22,610 nucleotides of DNA from CAZUEG01 sp043798775 (GTDB taxonomy: Bacteria; Patescibacteriota; Minisyncoccia; Minisyncoccales; GWA2-46-15): NCBI GenBank assembly GCA_043798775.1, contig JAZDOL010000004.1, forward strand, positions 1 through 22,610, in the 5' to 3' direction. A program made the translations under genes and the position numbers. Below the pieces are notes generated by a model. It saw nothing but the letters and a program-made list of their open reading frames with translations. It was not told the origin of the DNA and did no database searches. This document shows positions 16,285 through 21,876 of the stretch, piece by piece (the stretch's first letter is position 1; each line of letters begins with the position of its first letter).

Positions 16285-16317
16285 ATTGAAAAATATAGGA
16301 AGTGCCACGGGGCATAG
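16285..16317 (+). pseudogene. Orphan SEC-C tail fragment 4
   Basis: Reads IEKYRKCHGA then TAG, 11 bp before the HIT gene. Only KYRKCHGA matches the SEC-C consensus, so it is the most eroded copy. Taken alone it would be weak. Its place between copies 3 and 5 makes it credible. Confidence 0.55.
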
Positions 16318-16328
16318 GACTATAGAAT

Positions 16329-16697
16329 ATGGAAAATTGTATCTTCTGTAAAATTGTAAAAGGGGAACTAGAAGCTAAAAAAGTTCACGAAAATGAATCA
16401 GTATTGGCTTTTATTCCCAAAGAGCAGGTTAGTAAGGGTCACACGTTAGTTATACCTAAGGAGCATTACGAAAATATCTTCGATATTCCTGAAAAGTTAC
16501 TAGAACAAATCATGATGATATCTCAAGAGTTATCGCAAAGATACAAAACGGAATTTGGCGCAACAGGAGTCAATATACTCCATGCAAGCGGAAAGGATGC
16601 ACAGCAGAGCGTGTTTCACTTCCACATGCATGTGATCCCACGTTATCTAAATGACGGTTTGGACTTATGGATCAAAGCGGGTATAGAAAAAGAGTAG
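16329..16697 (+). CDS. HIT-family nucleotide hydrolase/transferase
   Basis: 122 residues, the usual HINT-like length. CIFCKI near the start supplies the zinc-type cysteines seen in many HIT proteins. KGHTLVIPKEHYENIFDIPE is the central strand-helix region. The catalytic histidine triad is HFHMHVIPR with His97, His99 and His101. HIT proteins hydrolyse purine-nucleotide phosphoramidates, dinucleoside polyphosphates or acyl-AMPs in the cytosol. The exact substrate is not readable. The gene lies alone between SecA-tail fragments 4 and 5, together with the ATPase gene, so it may have come in with the displaced segment. No clear promoter or Shine-Dalgarno is seen. Confidence 0.9.
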   Translation: MENCIFCKIVKGELEAKKVHENESVLAFIPKEQVSKGHTLVIPKEHYENIFDIPEKLLEQIMMISQELSQRYKTEFGATGVNILHASGKDAQQSVFHFHMHVIPRYLNDGLDLWIKAGIEKE

Positions 16698-16719
16698 ATC
16701 CCTGCCAACGCGCGAATCC

Positions 16720-16747
16720 TTGACTAGTAGCCATATTCATATATAAT
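16720..16747 (+). promoter_or_regulatory. Promoter of the AAA/DUF4143 ATPase gene
   Basis: TTGACT, 16-bp spacer, consensus TATAAT. The -10 box overlaps the left arm of the inverted repeat at 16741-16774. Confidence 0.75.
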
Positions 16748-16774
16748 TTAGATAGTTGAGTAACTAAATTATAT
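16741..16774. promoter_or_regulatory. Inverted repeat spanning the -10 box to the start codon
   Basis: Perfect 11-bp arms ATATAATTTAG (16741-16751) and CTAAATTATAT (16764-16774) with a 12-nt spacer. The left arm holds the -10 box and the right arm includes the first two bases of ATG 16773. This suits a repressor operator; a hairpin forming in longer read-through transcripts would also cover the start codon. Confidence 0.6.
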
Positions 16775-17903
16775 GATAATATTAAGAACAGTTCAGCCAT
16801 TAATTGAAAACGCCTTATTCAAAGGTAAAGTTGTGGTCATCTATGGGGCGCGACAGGTCGGGAAAACAACCTTGGTTAAGGAAATCCAAAAAAAACAAAC
16901 CGGCAAAACGGTGTATTTAAATTGCGACGAACCAGATATTCGTCAAGCGTTGATTAATAAGACATCGACCGAATTAAAATCATTTTTAGGTGATAACCAA
17001 TTAATAATTTTAGACGAGGCCCAACGAGTAAAGAATATTGGGTTAACCTTAAAACTTATTGTAGATAATTATCCGGAAATCCAAATTATTGCCACCGGGT
17101 CTTCGTCGTTTGATTTATCCAATGAAATTGTTGAGCCGCTCACCGGACGAAAAACGGAATTTTATCTTTATCCGCTTTCTTTGGGAGAATTAAAAACCAT
17201 TTATTCAGAAATAGAAATCGATCGTCTTTTGGAAAGCCGAATGATATTCGGAATGTATCCAGAAATCGTTTCTGAAAGCGACATATCGGTGGGCGAAAAA
17301 TTGAAAAATTTAGCCAAGAGCTATGCCTACAAAGATATTTTACAGTATCAAAACATAAAGAATCCCGAAGTGCTGGAGAAATTATTACAAGCGTTAGCGT
17401 TACAAATCGGCAATGAGGTTTCTTATAATGAATTGGCGTCGCTTGTTGGTGTTAATAAGGTTACGATTGCCAATTACATCCAAATTCTTGAAAAGGCATT
17501 TGTAATTTTTCGATTAGCGCCATTTAGTCGCAATTTGAGAAACGAATTGAGAAAGACCCGCAAAATCTATTTTTTTGATAATGGTATTAGAAATGCGTTG
17601 ATTAATAACTTGAATCCTTTAAATTTGCGGTCGGATACCGGAGCGTTGTGGGAAAATTTTATGATCAGCGAGAGAATGAAGCGCAACAACAATTCCGGAC
17701 GGGACGCCAATCTGTATTTTTGGCGCACATTTGAGCGGCAAGAAATTGATTGTATCGAAGAATACCAAGCCACCTTGTCGGGTTTTGAATTTAAGTGGGG
17801 AAAGAGTAAAGCTAAGGTGCCGGTGGCATTTTTGCGCGCTTATCCCAAAACTGTCGTTGAAACGATGAATAAAGAGAATTATAAAAAATTCGTCGGTTTA
17901 TAA
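16773..17903 (+). CDS. AAA_14/DUF4143 ATPase
   Basis: 376 residues, normal for this family. Walker A GARQVGKTT at 25-33 (Lys31), Walker B LIILDEAQ with Asp81 and Glu82, and sensor-like IIATGSSSFDLS. The C-terminal DUF4143 part has a winged-helix-like stretch (SYNELASLVGVNKVTIANYI), then KIYFFDNGIRNALI and a PD-(D/E)XK-like end (WRTFERQEIDCIEE, FEFKWGK). Glu and Lys there fit the nuclease-like fold described for the family. Such ATPases are widespread in CPR and archaea, and their function is poorly known (suggested links to toxin-antitoxin-like or mobile DNA). The gene has its own promoter with an inverted repeat that suggests autoregulation. It sits between two displaced secA tails. Confidence 0.9.
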   Translation: MIILRTVQPLIENALFKGKVVVIYGARQVGKTTLVKEIQKKQTGKTVYLNCDEPDIRQALINKTSTELKSFLGDNQLIILDEAQRVKNIGLTLKLIVDNYPEIQIIATGSSSFDLSNEIVEPLTGRKTEFYLYPLSLGELKTIYSEIEIDRLLESRMIFGMYPEIVSESDISVGEKLKNLAKSYAYKDILQYQNIKNPEVLEKLLQALALQIGNEVSYNELASLVGVNKVTIANYIQILEKAFVIFRLAPFSRNLRNELRKTRKIYFFDNGIRNALINNLNPLNLRSDTGALWENFMISERMKRNNNSGRDANLYFWRTFERQEIDCIEEYQATLSGFEFKWGKSKAKVPVAFLRAYPKTVVETMNKENYKKFVGL

Positions 17904-17925
17904 ATCTTTTCCGTATAACAAGACA

Positions 17926-17973
17926 AAGAAGGACGGTAGTGGTAAAAAATATAAGAAGTGTCATGGGGCGTAG
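17926..17973 (+). pseudogene. Orphan SEC-C tail fragment 5 (glycine type)
   Basis: Reads KKDGSGKKYKKCHGA then TAG, 2.2 kb after the secA stop. It is well preserved at protein level and lies 22 bp after the ATPase stop. Everything to its right looks phage-like, so it is a candidate left attachment site. Confidence 0.75.
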
Positions 17974-18025
17974 GAGCTGACAAAAAATCCGTTTCCGTCC
18001 GATTATAGGACAGAAAACAAGGAGC

Positions 18026-18052
18026 AAACCCAGTCGAAAGACTGGGTTTTTT
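18026..18052 (+). terminator. Strong intrinsic terminator
   Basis: AAACCCAGTC and GACTGGGTTT pair around a GAAA loop, with six T residues overlapping and following the stem. It ends read-through from the secA/ATPase side before the phage-like genes. Confidence 0.9.
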
Positions 18053-18064
18053 GATATACGAAAA

Positions 18065-18112
18065 CCCCGTCGCCCGCAAGAAGACATTGCTTGTCTTAAA
18101 AGGTCGACGGGG
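18065..18112 (+). other. Structured element of about 48 nt
   Basis: Outer stem CCCCGTCG/CGACGGGG (18065-18072/18105-18112) encloses an inner hairpin AAGACA/TGTCTT (18081-18086/18092-18097). It lies between the terminator and the first gene of the phage-like block. It may be a leader RNA. Not recognised. Confidence 0.4.
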
Positions 18113-18165
18113 GCGAAACCCTCCGAAAACAACTAATAATAATTTACAGGAATTGACAAAGCAAC

Positions 18166-18333
18166 ATGACAAAAAAAGTCAGAGAGCCAGAAGAAGCGAA
18201 GCCAGAAACAGAGAAGCCCTATTGCACGAAATGAAACGAAGGGCAACGTCAGAATGCCAAAAGTCAGAAGTGCGATTGCTCATGCGACGGAGCAAATCAC
18301 GGGTCTGATTTGTCAAAGCAAAAACTTCCATGA
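18166..18333 (+). pseudogene. Small zinc-finger-like ORF interrupted by an in-frame UGA
   Basis: The frame from ATG 18166 runs 22 codons to TGA at 18232-18234, then stays open for 32 more codons to a second TGA that overlaps the next start (ATGA at 18330-18333). The first part ends PYCTK. The second reads NEGQRQNAKSQKCDCSCDGA then NHG. A Cys at the UGA would give a CxxC...CxCxC zinc site. The C-C-C-NHG ending resembles small zinc proteins of phages, from general knowledge. The coupling to the next gene argues that the full frame was a gene. The UGA may be a nonsense mutation of TGC/TGT, a sequence error, or recoding. Confidence 0.5.
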
Positions 18334-18563
18334 CTCAAGAACAAAAAATTCACGCAGTCCAGAACGTGAAAAAAACAATCTCAATCACCGCAACTGCACT
18401 GGTCTTCCTGGTGATGATGGATCTGATGATCCTTTTCACCTCGATGGCACAGATAGCGGTGGAAGGAAAAACGGGATACTGGAATCCGTTCTGGAAAGCT
18501 CAAGCACGGGCAGTGGTCATACTGCTCGCAAAAGCCGATGGAATAGATTTAATCAATAAATAA
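18330..18563 (+). CDS. Small membrane protein of unknown function
   Basis: 77 residues. A cytoplasmic-looking N-terminus (MTQEQKIHAVQNVKKT) is followed by one hydrophobic segment at about 17-40 (ISITATALVFLVMMDLMILF), then YWNPFWKAQARAVVILLAKADG with a second weaker hydrophobic stretch. The start codon overlaps the stop of the zinc-finger frame (ATGA), suggesting translational coupling. No family recognised. Small membrane proteins at this place in phage-like blocks can be holin-like or exclusion proteins, but nothing here proves it. Confidence 0.65.
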   Translation: MTQEQKIHAVQNVKKTISITATALVFLVMMDLMILFTSMAQIAVEGKTGYWNPFWKAQARAVVILLAKADGIDLINK

Positions 18564-18585
18564 AAAAAAGCTCCCCGAAGGGAGC
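18562..18585 (-). terminator. Hairpin with minus-strand terminator polarity
   Basis: GCTCCC-CGAA-GGGAGC at 18570-18585 is preceded by eight A residues. Read on the minus strand this is a hairpin followed by eight T residues. No minus-strand gene is evident to the right, so it may stop antisense transcription or be a structured boundary after the membrane-protein gene. Confidence 0.5.
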
Positions 18586-18650
18586 GGAGAGAAATTGATC
18601 CAACAACTCAATTATATCAGAAGCTCCTCAGGCGAGTCAATAGAAAAGAT

Positions 18651-19889
18651 ATGAACAATCAACAGACAGCAGTAAAAGCAAAGACCGAAGTGAAGGATAG
18701 CTTCTTCACTCCGATCGGAAACACGAAGCCTTACTTCAAAGCCGCATTCGAGGGTTTCGCAGGTGCAGGCAAAACCTACACCGCAGCGCTGGTCGCAGTC
18801 GGTCTGCACCAACGCATCAAATCGAAGAAGCCAGTGATCATCTTCGATACAGAAAAGTCGGCAAAGTTCCTCAAGCCCCTCTTCGCCGAGAACGGCATCG
18901 AGGTTCTGGTCAGGGAGTCGAAATCGCTCGGCGACCTGAAGATTACCATGCAGAAGATGCGGAATGAAGGAATCGCCGACATTCTGATCATCGATTCAAT
19001 CAGCCATGTCTGGGAAGGATTCCTGAAAGCATACGCCGAGAAAGTTCACCGCACCTCGCTCCAGTTCCAGGACTGGGGAATCATCAAGCCGACCTGGAAG
19101 GCAGAATACAGCGATCCGTTCGTGAACGATCCTTATCACATCATCATGTGCGGGCGTGCGGGATACGAATACGACTTCGAGAAGAATGAAGACACGGGCA
19201 AGCGGGAGCTGATCAAGACAGGCGTGAAAATGAAGGTCGAAGGCGAGACCGCTTATGAGCCAGACATACTGGTTCTTATGAACCGCTTTGAAGAAGTGAT
19301 CGGCAGAGACAAAAAGGTGTGGCGTGAAGCGACCATTATCAAAGACCGATCCACAATTATTGACGGCAAGACCTTCCAAAATCCGACCTACGCAAACTTC
19401 GCCCCGTCAATCGAAGCGATGCTCAGTAACCCGATTCCGAAAGGCACTGTGGTCATGCCTGAATCAGATACAGGACTTCTCTTCCGAACCGAAGAAGAAA
19501 AAGCAGGCTGGCGAAGGGAGCGTGACAAGTGGCTGGAAGAACTGGACGGGCTTCTTGTCCGCATAGCTCCAGGAGCAGTCGGCAAAGACAAACAGCTCAA
19601 GCTCGACCTTCTCGACAGGGTATTCGGGACGACATCGCAGACAGCGATCGCCGAGATGCGTCCAGAGCAGATTGCTGACGGCTACAAAAAGCTGGGTCTT
19701 GAAGCCGTAGCAATGGGACTCGCAGAAATTGTCGAGCTCCCAGACGGCAGAAGACGCCTCGTCTCAAAGCTTCCTCCCAACGGCAATGGGAACGGAAACG
19801 GGAATGGCAACGGAAACGCTAATGGCAGCACTGAAAAAAAAGAAACGCCTGCACCCGCTGAAGCAAAAAAAGCAGGCAAGAAAAAATAG
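18651..19889 (+). CDS. Sak4-like RecA-fold recombination ATPase (AAA_24)
   Basis: 412 residues. Walker A GFAGAGKT at 35-42 (Lys41), a DTEKSAKF stretch after strand 2, Walker B ILIIDSISH with Asp115, then VWEGFLKAYAEK and YHIIMCGRAGYEYDFEK. Phage Sak4-type proteins of this fold are single-strand annealing or RecA-like recombinases working with phage SSB. The C-terminal third is extra to the core. It ends in a low-complexity linker of Asn-Gly repeats (19779-19826, alternating AAC/AAT and GGN codons) and a Lys/Ala tail. No Shine-Dalgarno is seen. The neighbouring replication-O-like gene supports a phage replication/recombination role. The C-rich codon use is unlike the host part. Confidence 0.85.
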   Translation: MNNQQTAVKAKTEVKDSFFTPIGNTKPYFKAAFEGFAGAGKTYTAALVAVGLHQRIKSKKPVIIFDTEKSAKFLKPLFAENGIEVLVRESKSLGDLKITMQKMRNEGIADILIIDSISHVWEGFLKAYAEKVHRTSLQFQDWGIIKPTWKAEYSDPFVNDPYHIIMCGRAGYEYDFEKNEDTGKRELIKTGVKMKVEGETAYEPDILVLMNRFEEVIGRDKKVWREATIIKDRSTIIDGKTFQNPTYANFAPSIEAMLSNPIPKGTVVMPESDTGLLFRTEEEKAGWRRERDKWLEELDGLLVRIAPGAVGKDKQLKLDLLDRVFGTTSQTAIAEMRPEQIADGYKKLGLEAVAMGLAEIVELPDGRRRLVSKLPPNGNGNGNGNGNGNANGSTEKKETPAPAEAKKAGKKK

Positions 19890-19898
19890 CCACTGAGT

Positions 19899-19961
19899 GG
19901 CTCTGCCATTGACTCTGCCCTCATCGCAATGGCGTGAGGGCAGAGATGAGTGGCAAGAGCC
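19899..19961 (+). other. Nested hairpin after the Sak4-like gene
   Basis: Inner perfect 11-bp stem CTCTGCCCTCA/TGAGGGCAGAG (19913-19923/19935-19945). The outer stem GGCTCTGCC pairs with GGC-A-AGAGCC (19899-19907/19952-19961) with one bulge. No T-run follows, so it is not a standard terminator. It could slow or end transcription or protect the mRNA 3' end. A 23-codon ORF at 19946 (MSGKSRAESILNEG...) overlaps it and is not supported. Confidence 0.5.
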
Positions 19962-20023
19962 GAGCAGAAAGCATTCTCAATGAGGGTGTTTTCGTTTCAA
20001 AACAAAAATTATTATAAAAATTT

Positions 20024-20782
20024 ATGCCAGAAAAAATTTCATCAATCATCCCGAACACGACTCAGATTCCGCACATCATTATTCGGGAGTGGATGCCCAG
20101 ACTCAAAGACGTCGAGCTTCGGGTTCTTCTTGTAGTGACAGACCAAACTCTGGGCTGGATTGAAGACCCTGTGACGGGACGAAGAAAAGAAAGGGACTGG
20201 ATCAGTCAATGGCAACTGGCTCAGCGGATATCACGGCGGTCTAAAAAGGGCAAGCAGAGGGAAGGAATGAGGGCAGTTTCCTCTGCCATGAAAAATCTGA
20301 TTGACGTTCACCAGATAATCCAGGCACTCGATGAGCAGGGCAACATACTCGACACGCCGAAAAAGAGGCAAATGAATTTCGGGAAAATCTACTACCGCCT
20401 GAGCCTGCATCCGCCTCAGCCGACCCTCTTCGACAAGGTAAAAGCCCGCCGTATGCAAAATTTGCATACGCAAGAAATGCACACTACAAAAGAAACCCTT
20501 TTACAAAATTTAGCTAAAGCAAGCGAGCTTGATTCAAATAAAAATAAAAATGGGGGAAAACATGTGGACAAACCCAGAGACCCGAATAAGCCGAAGCTCC
20601 CGACAAACGCACTGATGCGGTCATTCAGTCAATACTGCAAGGAACTCAGAAAGACGAAGCCGATATTCGTCCGCTTCAAAGACGGCAATTTGATAAAGCA
20701 TGCTCTGAAGCACGTGACAGAATTCCAGCTCGAAATGCTTTTCATCTGGTTTTGCGGGAGAAGACAAACATGCAACCGATGA
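20024..20782 (+). CDS. Phage replication protein O-like initiator
   Basis: 252 residues. The N-terminus (NTTQIPHIIIREWMPRLKDV, then ELRVLLVVTDQTLGW) follows the pattern of the lambda O-type N-terminal domain, a winged helix that binds the origin. Residues about 60-130 (WISQWQLAQRISRR, AVSSAMKNLIDVHQII) continue that helix-turn-helix. A polar linker follows (near 140-185), then a C-terminal helical part (ALMRSFSQYCKELRKTKPIF). A long palindrome lies in the linker codons. The frame ends at TGA 20780 in overlap with the next ORF. One extra T in the TTTT run at 20750-20753 would fuse the two, so the C-terminus may be frameshifted. AT-rich DNA (TTATTATAAAAATTT) lies just before the start. Confidence 0.7.
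   Translation: MPEKISSIIPNTTQIPHIIIREWMPRLKDVELRVLLVVTDQTLGWIEDPVTGRRKERDWISQWQLAQRISRRSKKGKQREGMRAVSSAMKNLIDVHQIIQALDEQGNILDTPKKRQMNFGKIYYRLSLHPPQPTLFDKVKARRMQNLHTQEMHTTKETLLQNLAKASELDSNKNKNGGKHVDKPRDPNKPKLPTNALMRSFSQYCKELRKTKPIFVRFKDGNLIKHALKHVTEFQLEMLFIWFCGRRQTCNR
20450..20470. other. Palindrome inside the replication gene, candidate origin
   Basis: Perfect 10-bp arms CGTATGCAAA and TTTGCATACG about a single A. The next 100 bases are strikingly A-rich for this block. In lambda the origin with its binding sites and AT-rich region lies inside gene O, so this could be the element's replication origin. Inference from position and symmetry. Confidence 0.4.
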
Positions 20783-21036
20783 TCGGATCGGCTCTCTGCA
20801 AAGAAGTCGTCGCCGATTTTATAGACACCAGCCACAGGCAATACGGATTCTACGGCGGGCTCGAACAGCTGGCGAGAAAATACACGCCGAAGACCGAATC
20901 AGAAATCAAAACAGAAGCCTCTTCAATGATTGAGGCACTGGCGAAATTAAAAGCATCATTCGGAATGCCGTTCAGCCACCAGGAAAGAGCAGCGATAGCA
21001 GAAGAAACCGCAATGACTGAGCGGGCAATAACATGA
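20770..21036 (+). CDS. Small protein of unknown function, or frameshifted C-terminus of the replication protein
   Basis: 88 residues from ATG 20770; a TTG start at 20752 would add six. It is mostly helical by eye: FIDTSHRQYGFYGGLEQLARKY, then a Glu/Lys/Ala-rich part and HQERAAIAEE. No family recognised. The start lies inside the last codons of the upstream gene. The frame is open upstream to the TTTT run, so a single-base indel there is as likely as true overlapping genes. It ends in an ATGA overlap with the next small ORF. Confidence 0.6.
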   Translation: MQPMIGSALCKEVVADFIDTSHRQYGFYGGLEQLARKYTPKTESEIKTEASSMIEALAKLKASFGMPFSHQERAAIAEETAMTERAIT

Positions 21037-21134
21037 AGATTCACCCAGACCGCTTCCGTAAAGGTCGACCCCTCTTCGACCTTTATAAAAAAACAATTGA
21101 GGGGAGCGGAAGCGGTTCTGGGGAGTCGAAATAG
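21033..21134 (+). CDS. Possible 33-residue basic peptide
   Basis: The start overlaps the preceding stop (ATGA). Reads MKIHPDRFRKGRPLFDLYKK, then TIEG and a Gly-Ser repeat. ATGA coupling supports translation. Against it, the DNA is dominated by inverted repeats that form a candidate pseudoknot, and the Gly-Ser repeat may be a side effect of GGAGC-type sequence. No family recognised. Confidence 0.4.
   Translation: MKIHPDRFRKGRPLFDLYKKTIEGSGSGSGESK
21049..21116 (+). other. Candidate H-type pseudoknot closed by an outer stem
   Basis: Outer stem ACCGCTTCCG/CGGAAGCGGT (21049-21058/21107-21116). Inner stem AAAGGTCGA/TCGACCTTT (21060-21068/21076-21084) with loop CCCCTCT. Six loop bases, CCCCTC (21069-21074), pair with GAGGGG (21099-21104). 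The 14-nt linker ATAAAAAAACAATT is A-rich, as is usual for the loop crossing the minor groove in H-type pseudoknots. It could regulate the KH-protein gene downstream or be a frameshift or RNA-binding signal. Confidence 0.5.
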
Positions 21135-21189
21135 AATCTGTCTGAAGTCGACAGGCGGAAGAAGAAAAATAAATTAAGCAAAACACGAT

Positions 21190-21498
21190 ATGCAATCACA
21201 AGACAAAGAAGTGTTAGAAACGATCCTCAAAGCGATCGTCACCCAGCCTGAAAAGGTAGAGGTGAAAAGGACAACCGACGAGATGGGAGTCCTTCTTTCA
21301 GTGAAGCTCGGCGAAGACGATGCAGGAATTGTAATCGGCAAAGCGGGAAGGGGCATCCAAGCCATCCGCACTGTCATGAATTCCGTCGGCAGACGAAGCC
21401 AAGCAAGAGTGAACGTCAAGCTCGATGTGCCTGACCGCCCACCAAGCGGAGATCGCCCAGATCGTCCAGCAAGAAGGGGTCTCGACGACATCTTATAA
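21190..21498 (+). CDS. KH-domain RNA-binding protein (KhpA/UPF0109-like)
   Basis: 102 residues. The single KH domain has the GxxG loop GKAG at 50-53 inside IVIGKAGRGIQAIRTVMNSV, preceded by DEMGVLLSVKLGEDDAG and followed by ARVNVKLDVPDRP. Length and pattern match KhpA-like proteins, small cytoplasmic RNA chaperone-type binders, normally chromosomal genes beside ribosomal or tRNA-modification genes. Here it lies in a phage-like operon, with C-rich codons. Its C-terminal Arg/Pro/Asp-rich tail (PPSGDRPDRPARRG) overlaps another frame that also looks coding. A structured RNA lies 74 bp upstream, a possible target. Confidence 0.85.
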   Translation: MQSQDKEVLETILKAIVTQPEKVEVKRTTDEMGVLLSVKLGEDDAGIVIGKAGRGIQAIRTVMNSVGRRSQARVNVKLDVPDRPPSGDRPDRPARRGLDDIL

Positions 21499-21574
21499 AA
21501 GCAATCGGCGGAAAGAGCTTATTCGCTACGGGGCGGGACAAATCAACAAAACCCGTTTCAAAAAACAGCCATGA
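21425..21574 (+). CDS. Possible 49-residue helical protein overlapping the KH gene
   Basis: ATG 21425 lies inside the KH gene in another frame. It reads MCLTAHQAEIAQIVQQEG, then VSTTSYKSNRRKELIRYGAG and a Lys-rich end. The stop overlaps the next start (ATGA at 21571-21574), the junction type used throughout this operon. The part beyond the KH stop still looks protein-like, with a helix-turn-helix-like pattern and amphipathic helices. The 74-bp overlap is unusually long, so this may instead be the mark of an old frameshift. No family recognised. Confidence 0.45.
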   Translation: MCLTAHQAEIAQIVQQEGVSTTSYKSNRRKELIRYGAGQINKTRFKKQP

Positions 21575-21876
21575 ACCGAACCCAAAAGGGAAAATTATTC
21601 GAGAAGAAAGCACAGGACATCCTCGCCCAAAAAGGATACTGGATCGAGAAAGCGCGGCGCATGCGATTCCAGGCACAAGACCTTTTCGGGTGCTGGGACT
21701 TGATGGCTGTAAACAGAAAAGAGATTCGCTTCATTCAGGTCAGCTCAGAGCCGTTCGGCTCAAGGTCGAGGGCTGACAAAGAGCATATGCTCGCATTCCC
21801 GAAACCGCCTCATTCCTCAAAAGAATACTGGCGGTGGAATCAGAAGAAAAAAGAATTTGAAACCGCAACCATATGA
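21571..21876 (+). CDS. PD-(D/E)XK-like nuclease, possibly Holliday-junction-resolvase-like
   Basis: 101 residues. The order GKLFEKKAQDILAQKGYW (Glu11), DLFGCWDLMAV (Asp37, Asp43) and IRFIQVSS (Gln56) follows the helix-strand-strand core of small PD-(D/E)XK enzymes such as archaeal resolvases and VRR-NUC proteins. The usual E-x-K is replaced by Gln56-Val-Ser58, so the active site is either altered or inactive. A phage enzyme of this kind would cut recombination or replication intermediates, consistent with the Sak4-like and O-like genes nearby. Start and stop both sit in ATGA overlaps. Confidence 0.6.
   Translation: MNRTQKGKLFEKKAQDILAQKGYWIEKARRMRFQAQDLFGCWDLMAVNRKEIRFIQVSSEPFGSRSRADKEHMLAFPKPPHSSKEYWRWNQKKKEFETATI

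Noticed and set aside
15756..16328. CRISPR array
   Set aside because: The repeats here are a 229-bp tandem unit with coding-derived segments, not short direct repeats with unique spacers of uniform size.
18051..18308. 85-codon frame (MIYENPVARKK...) at the start of the phage-like block
   Set aside because: It begins in the terminator T-run, crosses the structured element, and is very basic. The overlapping zinc-finger frame with ATGA coupling explains the region better.
19946..20017. 23-codon frame between the Sak4-like and replication genes
   Set aside because: Begins inside the hairpin stem, has no coupling to either neighbour and no recognisable features.
21049..21134. Pistol-type self-cleaving ribozyme
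   Set aside because: The hairpin-loop pseudoknot layout is similar, but the first stem is 9 bp instead of about 5 and I cannot find the conserved junction bases or a cleavage site.
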